DNA of 10,937 nucleotides from assembly GCA_031274845.1 (NCBI GenBank), contig JAISPN010000100.1, positions 1 to 10,937 on the forward strand. Reading direction: 5' to 3'. Under the pieces are notes generated by a model. That model saw only the letters and a program-made list of their open reading frames with translations, was not told the DNA's origin and searched no databases. Position 1 is the stretch's first letter. Each line of letters begins with the position of its first letter. This document shows positions 6,916 to 10,937 of this stretch, piece by piece. Both the position numbers and the translations under genes were made by a program. The DNA comes from Acidobacteriaceae bacterium (lineage in GTDB: Bacteria; Acidobacteriota; Vicinamibacteria; Vicinamibacterales; CAVVIG01).

Positions 6916-8655
6916 CTACTCCGCCCGTTCGATGCTGGTGATGTCGAGGCGGTCGAAGGCGGGGCCGAGCAGTTCCGTCGCGGTGAGTACCTCAACACAC
7001 ATCAGGATCAGGCCGATCACGGCGGCGGGAATCAGCACCCACGGTCCGAGCCACTGGTGAAAGAGCACCCAGCACACGCCGCCGATGATCCCCGTTGGCA
7101 GCAGCGAGACGATCGCCACCAGCGGCGTCCCCACCAACATGATCAGGCGCTGGCCGATCGCATCGAGGCTGCGGCGGCGGTCGGTCGCTTCAAGCACCCA
7201 CGCTGGCAACAGCAGCGCCGCCGCATTCTGCACCGTAAATTGCGCCAGAATGATGCCCGGCACGAGGATCAATCCGGAGAGACCCACGGCAATACGCACA
7301 TGGGCGTCCGTGCCGGGAAATGATTCGGCGCTCAGGACCAGCGCAAGCGTTCCACTCCCCCACGTCAGCAGCGTCACCATGCAGGCGGGCCAGAGGATCT
7401 CGCCGCGGATGATGGCCGCGGCACGCACAGGCCATGTCTTCAACACGTCGAGGTGTAACAGATCCCGGCGCAAATCGTCGCGCAAGATCTGCGGCCCCAT
7501 CACGGCCAGAAACGCCGTGAAGAACGTGGCAACGATGGACGCGGCTTGCGCGAGACCACGTATGCGTGGAATCAATGTCACCACCAGCGTGACCGTCGCA
7601 AGCGGCGCCAGCCATGGAAGCCACGCACGCCAATCAACTACACGCAGCGTCTGCAGAACGTTCTTCCAGACAAACGCCGTTTCCGCGCGTCCCGTCGTGG
7701 ACAAGACCCATCGCATCGGACGAGCACGGTAGCGCGCGGGGCTCGCCGTCTTCGGCTGGGCCAGACGCTCGACGGTGCCTTCGGTGACGCTGTCGACCGC
7801 CTGCTCGGCAAGCAACACCCAGCAGACAAGCGCCACATAAACCACCAACGCCCCGGATGCCGCCACGGCAAACTCGCGCCACGACTCGGCAAACATCGGC
7901 CGCACGAGCGCGACGAACGGCATCAACACGAGACCGATGAATCTTCGCTGCGAGGCGTGCGCAATGACAGCCAGCGCATCTGCCGCGTTCGCGATCGGCG
8001 CCTCGGCCGCGCGTGTCAACACGGCGAACACCAACGCGGCCAGACCGCCAATGAACAGCCCGAGCGGAATCCCCTTCGCGAGACGGACCGCGATCGAACG
8101 CGGGCGCACTCGTGCCTCTGTCTGCCACAGCGTCACGCCCGCAACGTAGACATCGGACGACAACAGCAACAGCCAGACCGCAAACAGGCTGCGAACGCGC
8201 GCCTCCACCGATGTGATGGGGTAGATCAACGCAAAGAGCCAGGTACCGATGAGCACCGCCAGTTGCGACCGCAATAGCCGGTACACCAGCAACTGGCGGC
8301 GCATGACCGGCGCGGGAAACAACATCTCTGTCTCGACGCGGCTGAAGTTGAGGAGGCTGCTGCTCATCGGCAGCAGCCAGCTCACGGCCGCCATGCCGAG
8401 CAGAGCAACCCCGCTCACCGCCGGATTGGTCGTCACCAAGGCCACAACAGGAAATCGATCTGTGAACGAACGGCGATTCGGATTCTCCGCGGCAGCGGCG
8501 CGGATCAACCGCTGACGGCCGAAAATCGTGTAGTAGAAAAAGGCGATACCGGCGAGTGCGCCGACGAGATAGCGCGGCTCGCGCAGACGCGCCAGCTGCC
8601 GCCGGGCGCGGTTTTTCGCGCTGCACGCCATGATGTAGAACGTCGCGCGAAGCAT
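6916..8655 (-). CDS. Polytopic ABC exporter permease
   Basis: This is the membrane subunit of an ABC exporter paired with the ATPase encoded just upstream. The 579 residues contain about 12-13 hydrophobic stretches (for example near 30-46, 80-97, 129-148, 156-174, 195-213, 236-254, 264-284, 347-362, 371-388, 421-441, 453-473 and two or three more after 505). The short N-terminus before the first segment is basic. The segment NFSRVETEMLFPAPVMRRQLL (about 103-123) resembles the 'putative ABC exporter' permease family, in which an acidic pair and a LFPAP-like motif follow an early membrane helix. It lacks FtsX or MacB domains. Its start lies two bases after the ATPase stop and has no Shine-Dalgarno, which indicates translational coupling. 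The substrate cannot be told from sequence. The 3' end converges on alaS. Confidence 0.82.
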   Translation of the reverse strand: MLRATFYIMACSAKNRARRQLARLREPRYLVGALAGIAFFYYTIFGRQRLIRAAAAENPNRRSFTDRFPVVALVTTNPAVSGVALLGMAAVSWLLPMSSSLLNFSRVETEMLFPAPVMRRQLLVYRLLRSQLAVLIGTWLFALIYPITSVEARVRSLFAVWLLLLSSDVYVAGVTLWQTEARVRPRSIAVRLAKGIPLGLFIGGLAALVFAVLTRAAEAPIANAADALAVIAHASQRRFIGLVLMPFVALVRPMFAESWREFAVAASGALVVYVALVCWVLLAEQAVDSVTEGTVERLAQPKTASPARYRARPMRWVLSTTGRAETAFVWKNVLQTLRVVDWRAWLPWLAPLATVTLVVTLIPRIRGLAQAASIVATFFTAFLAVMGPQILRDDLRRDLLHLDVLKTWPVRAAAIIRGEILWPACMVTLLTWGSGTLALVLSAESFPGTDAHVRIAVGLSGLILVPGIILAQFTVQNAAALLLPAWVLEATDRRRSLDAIGQRLIMLVGTPLVAIVSLLPTGIIGGVCWVLFHQWLGPWVLIPAAVIGLILMCVEVLTATELLGPAFDRLDITSIERAE

Positions 8656-8657
8656 CG

Positions 8658-9404
8658 CTAGGCGTCCGGCGGGTTCGAGGCACGTCCGGTGACGTGCATG
8701 AAGATCTGTTCGAGATTCGATCCAGCGGGCGCAAGGTCGGCGCGTGACGCCAGGGCTTCCACGGTATCGTCCGCGACCTTGCGGCCATGGTCCATGATGA
8801 TGACGCGCGTGCAGACCTCTTCGACCAGGTGCAGCAGGTGCGACGACAGCACGATCGCGGCGCCCGCTTTGGCGCGGCGCACGATCGTGTCGCGCATCCG
8901 CAGAATGCCGACCGGATCGAGGCCGGTCAACGGTTCGTCGAAGAGCAGCACCGAGGCGTCGCGCACGAGGCCACAGGCAATCACCACCTTCTGCCGCATG
9001 CCGCGCGACAGTTCGCCCGGCAACGACTGCTCCTTGCCGCCAAGCTCAAGCTCCTCGATGAGCGCCCGCGCCCGCGTCTCGAAATCGGGCACGGTGTAGA
9101 GCCGCGCGATGAGACGCAGGTGCTCCTCGACCGTCAGGTACTCGAAGAGGTGCGGTTCGTCGGGCATGAAGGCCAGACGCCGTTTGGCGTCGAGCGGCGC
9201 CTCGACCATGTCGTAGCCGCCAATGACGACGCGTCCCGCGGAGGGTGTCAGGATGCCGGCCAGGGTTCTGAGCGTGGTGGTTTTGCCTGCCCCATTGGGG
9301 CCGATCAGGCCGACGATTTCGCCAGCGGCGACTTCAAACGACAGATCGTGTACCGCAGTGAAACTGCCATAGCTGCGGCGGAGACGCTGCACGGAGATCG
9401 ACAT
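8658..9404 (-). CDS. ABC exporter ATP-binding protein
   Basis: This is the ATPase that powers the adjacent permease, on the cytosolic face of the inner membrane. Its 248 residues form one nucleotide-binding domain of the CcmA/ABC-2 type. Walker A GPNGAGKTT is at 35-43. The signature is LSRGM (132-136) in place of LSGGQ, Walker B VLLFDEP is at 152-158 with catalytic E157, a GLDP D-loop is at 161-164, and the switch histidine H189 sits in SSHL. The Q-loop position reads FMPDEPHLF, so Asp82 stands where Gln is usual; variants of this kind occur in exporter ATPases. The ATG at 9404 has no Shine-Dalgarno. A -10-like hexamer on the minus strand at 9418-9413 would start the transcript only one or two bases before the ATG, so the message may be nearly leaderless. 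It is divergent from rpsT. Confidence 0.92.
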   Translation of the reverse strand: MSISVQRLRRSYGSFTAVHDLSFEVAAGEIVGLIGPNGAGKTTTLRTLAGILTPSAGRVVIGGYDMVEAPLDAKRRLAFMPDEPHLFEYLTVEEHLRLIARLYTVPDFETRARALIEELELGGKEQSLPGELSRGMRQKVVIACGLVRDASVLLFDEPLTGLDPVGILRMRDTIVRRAKAGAAIVLSSHLLHLVEEVCTRVIIMDHGRKVADDTVEALASRADLAPAGSNLEQIFMHVTGRASNPPDA

Positions 9405-9410
9405 GGCGTG

Positions 9411-9419
9411 TGATACTAT
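9411..9419 (+). promoter_or_regulatory. Candidate extended -10 of rpsT (TGA-TACTAT)
   Basis: TACTAT at 9414-9419 with TG at 9411-9412 forms an extended -10. A start near 9426 gives a leader of about 30 bases carrying the Shine-Dalgarno. No convincing -35 is seen. Confidence 0.5.
9413..9418 (-). promoter_or_regulatory. Candidate -10 of the ABC exporter operon (TAGTAT), overlapping the rpsT -10
   Basis: Read on the minus strand, the same A/T-rich bases give TAGTAT, with T, A, A and T at the four best conserved positions. The predicted start near 9406 lies next to the ATPase ATG at 9404. A TG pair lies two bases too far upstream for a standard extended -10, so this direction is weaker than the rpsT direction. 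Confidence 0.35.
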
Positions 9420-9439
9420 TACAGGTTCCTAGAGGTTCC

Positions 9440-9445
9440 GGAGGT
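9440..9445 (+). promoter_or_regulatory. Shine-Dalgarno of rpsT
   Basis: GGAGGT lies 10 bases upstream of the GTG at 9456 and supports that non-ATG start. Two AGGTTCC copies (9423-9429 and 9433-9439) sit just upstream in the leader. Confidence 0.8.
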
Positions 9446-9455
9446 AGTTACTTAC

Positions 9456-9728
9456 GTGGCATCGCACGCATCCGCGCTGAAGGCGCATCGGCAGAGTCTC
9501 AAGAATCGCGAGCACAATCGTCAGCTCCGCTCCCGCCTGCGCGGCGCGCTCAAGAGCATTCGCACGGCTATCGACGCCAACGATCTGACGGCGGCCAAAG
9601 CCGCGCTTCGCCAGACGGTGTCGCTCATCGACAAGATGGCGACCAAGGGGATCATCCATCGCAACGCGGCTGGCCGTTACAAGTCGCGGATTCAGGGACG
9701 TCTCGCCGCGAAATCACAAGCGGCCTGA
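9456..9728 (+). CDS. rpsT: 30S ribosomal protein S20
   Basis: S20 is a small helical protein that binds 16S rRNA early in 30S assembly. The 90-residue, strongly basic product is the usual length. It opens with MASHASALKAHRQ, the counterpart of the family's MANxxSAxKRxRQ, followed by the Arg-rich helix (NREHNRQLRSRLRGALKS). LIDKMATKGIIHRNAAGRYK at about 59-78 matches the conserved C-terminal helix (DKAAxKGxIHxNxAARxKSRL). The start is GTG, set by a strong GGAGGT and by alignment to the family N-terminus. In E. coli, rpsT translation is autoregulated and also uses a non-ATG start. The stop codon directly abuts the convergent holA stop codon. Confidence 0.95.
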   Translation: MASHASALKAHRQSLKNREHNRQLRSRLRGALKSIRTAIDANDLTAAKAALRQTVSLIDKMATKGIIHRNAAGRYKSRIQGRLAAKSQAA

Positions 9729-10691
9729 TTACCGGCCCCGGCGCCCTCCCGTTAGTTCCACCACCAGCCGTTCGAGCAACACGCGCGGATCTCCGGCCGA
9801 CCGTTTCAGGTCGAGATCCGTGCGGAACAACGCGTCGACGGCTGGCCGGACCTGACGCGGCGCCTGCATGGGAAATTTCGTCCGCACCAGCCACCCGAGC
9901 TGCCCGAGCACCTTCTCCGGCGCAGCGCCAGACTCAAGCATCAGCGCCAGTTGACGGAGCGCCGTCGCGCCATCGCCCGACTCGATCGCATTGGTCATCG
10001 CCCACTCGTCCTGCAGCGACGCCGGCCCCGCAATTTCGCGCGCATCCGCCAGCGAAATGCTCTTCTGACCGAGCGCATACAGCAGCAACCGATCGACGTC
10101 ATTACGCAGCCGCTTGACGTCGGTCCCGGCCCGCTCGGCGAGCAATCGCGCGCCCGCCGGATCGATCTGGACGCCAGCCGCCGCGACGCGATTCCGAATC
10201 CAGCGTTCGGCGTCCGCCTGATCTTCAACGACGCCGCATTCCACGACCGTCGCCTGTTTTGCCAGCAGCTTGAACATCCGGCTGCGGCGATCGAGGCTCG
10301 TCGCCACCAGTACGAGCGTGGTCAGCGTCTCTGGCTGCTTGAACAGCGTTTCAAGCTCGTCGAGCGCGCGGGTGGCCGCCTCGCTTTCGCGTTTGGGGAC
10401 GAGCAGCCCTTCGGCCTGCAGCACGATGACGAGACGGCGTGGCGCCATCATCGGGAGCGTCCGCGCCGCGTCGATGAGCCCGCCGACGGCATTGACCAGC
10501 CGATCGCCAGACGTGATGTCTCCGGCGTGTACGCGCTCGACGTTGAAGGCGCGCAGGCCCTCCTCGATGAGCTCCTCGAACTCGTGCGCGAGCCCCGACT
10601 TCTCGACTTCGTCTTCGCCGAGGAGCAGATAAATCGGCGCCGTCTCGCCCGAGGCAATCTGGCGACGGACCTGTGCGGGCGTCGCGGTCAG
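9729..10691 (-). CDS. holA: DNA polymerase III delta subunit, probable CTG start
   Basis: The delta subunit opens the sliding clamp within the clamp-loader complex during DNA replication. From the proposed start the protein has 320 residues, the usual delta length being about 320-345. The N-terminal motif PIYLLLGEDEVEKSGL is at about 19-34. An AAA+-like region containing LVATSLDRRSRMFKLL and a mid-domain LLAERAGTDVKRLRNDVDRL follow. The C-terminal collar domain contains APEKVLGQLGWLVRTKF. No in-frame ATG, GTG or TTG exists between the GTG at 10850, which is deep inside lptE, and an ATG pair around codon 70 that would remove the conserved N-terminus. The CTG at 10691-10689 overlaps the lptE stop as CTGA and has GGAGG (10700-10696) four bases upstream. 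It is therefore the best start. Confidence 0.9.
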   Translation of the reverse strand: MTATPAQVRRQIASGETAPIYLLLGEDEVEKSGLAHEFEELIEEGLRAFNVERVHAGDITSGDRLVNAVGGLIDAARTLPMMAPRRLVIVLQAEGLLVPKRESEAATRALDELETLFKQPETLTTLVLVATSLDRRSRMFKLLAKQATVVECGVVEDQADAERWIRNRVAAAGVQIDPAGARLLAERAGTDVKRLRNDVDRLLLYALGQKSISLADAREIAGPASLQDEWAMTNAIESGDGATALRQLALMLESGAAPEKVLGQLGWLVRTKFPMQAPRQVRPAVDALFRTDLDLKRSAGDPRVLLERLVVELTGGRRGR

Positions 10692-10937
10692 AACGCCTCC
10701 AGAATGGCGCTGACGATCGTCCGCGCAAACTCGGTCGTGATGCGGTCGAGCGCGTTCTGATCCTGCGCGAAGAAGGCCGAGACATCGACCACGGTCTGAC
10801 TGCTCTGCGCGTCGTACTCCTGCCGGAACAGCAGCGCCGGGTTTTCCCACAGCACTTTGTTTTCGTGCGTGTCCTTGAGCTGCACGTTGGCGGTCATCGT
10901 GAGCGCGTAGCGGGACGGCAACTGTTGCGCGTTGAAG
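10688..10937 (-). CDS. lptE: LPS-assembly lipoprotein LptE-like protein (C-terminal part; 5' end outside the window)
   Basis: LptE is an outer-membrane lipoprotein that plugs LptD and helps insert lipopolysaccharide. Only the last 82 residues are visible, so the signal peptide and lipobox are outside the window. The visible part shows the family's beta-strand pattern: LPSRYALTMTANVQLKD, then the typical VLWENPALLFRQEY, a Q-rich turn, and a closing helix with ALDRITTEFARTIVSAILEAF. The WEN-x-FREEY-like segment followed by LA.DFA..LVSAIL is characteristic of LptE-type proteins. The overlap with holA matches the common lptE-holA gene order. A TTG at 10921 is not the start, because the frame stays open to the window edge with matching sequence. 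Confidence 0.82.
   Translation of the reverse strand, partial: FNAQQLPSRYALTMTANVQLKDTHENKVLWENPALLFRQEYDAQSSQTVVDVSAFFAQDQNALDRITTEFARTIVSAILEAF
10696..10700 (-). promoter_or_regulatory. Ribosome binding site for the holA CTG start
   Basis: GGAGG on the minus strand lies within the last lptE codons and ends four bases before the proposed CTG codon. The spacing is short but usable, and it supports initiation at this point. Confidence 0.5.

Noticed and set aside
9705..9724. GCCGC/GCGGC stem at the end of rpsT as a terminator
   Set aside because: It has only 5 bp with a 10-base loop, lies within coding sequence, and is followed by no U-tract on either strand.
10848..10850. GTG as the holA start
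   Set aside because: It would add 53 residues encoded by the out-of-frame body of lptE. They have no resemblance to delta subunits and would need a 160-base overlap.
1..10937. Search for a mobile element, CRISPR array, toxin-antitoxin, defence or biosynthetic cluster
   Set aside because: Every gene is assigned to a core or common family, spacers are short, and no transposase, integrase, spaced repeats or tRNA-linked attachment site is seen.

Overview
This window comes from a GC-rich chromosome of a diderm (outer-membrane) bacterium. The evidence for an outer membrane is the LptE-like lipoprotein fragment at the right end. GC-ending codons dominate, genes are tightly packed and a soluble Hanks-type kinase is present. 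Together these suggest an Acidobacteriota-like lineage (Vicinamibacteria would fit), but I infer this from style and gene content, with no marker to prove it. There is no stretch above about 105 bases without a gene. I see no tRNA, rRNA, CRISPR array, insertion sequence or phage gene. This is essentially core chromosome, and I do not see a clear undescribed multi-gene system.

Left part, plus strand (1-1962): the C-terminal portion of a cytosolic Ser/Thr kinase ending in a four-cysteine zinc ribbon, followed by a branched-chain amino-acid aminotransferase (IlvE). The kinase is followed by a short GC-rich hairpin. The ilvE start has a strong Shine-Dalgarno sequence that lies inside a small inverted repeat.

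Middle, plus strand (2011-6869): recX, a YbiT-type ABC-F ribosome-associated ATPase, and alaS. The ABC-F and alaS genes overlap by four bases (ATGA), so they are probably translated in a coupled way. The recX-alaS neighbourhood is common in bacteria; here an ABC-F gene sits between them. recX moderates RecA, while ABC-F and AlaS both act in translation. A -10-like element overlaps the recX stop codon, so ABC-F and alaS may have their own promoter and a leader of about 60 nt.

Right part (6916-9404, minus strand): a two-gene ABC exporter, ATPase first and then a polytopic permease starting two bases after the ATPase stop. It converges on alaS across 46 bases. Divergent from it is rpsT (ribosomal protein S20), and the two share a 51-base region. 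A single A/T-rich motif there can be read as a -10 hexamer on either strand.

Right end (9729-10937, minus strand): lptE (C-terminal part only) and holA (DNA polymerase III delta subunit). They appear to be coupled through a CTGA overlap, which would make CTG the holA start codon. holA and rpsT converge with no base between their stop codons. No intrinsic terminator with a U-tract is visible at any gene end, so termination may be mostly Rho-dependent.
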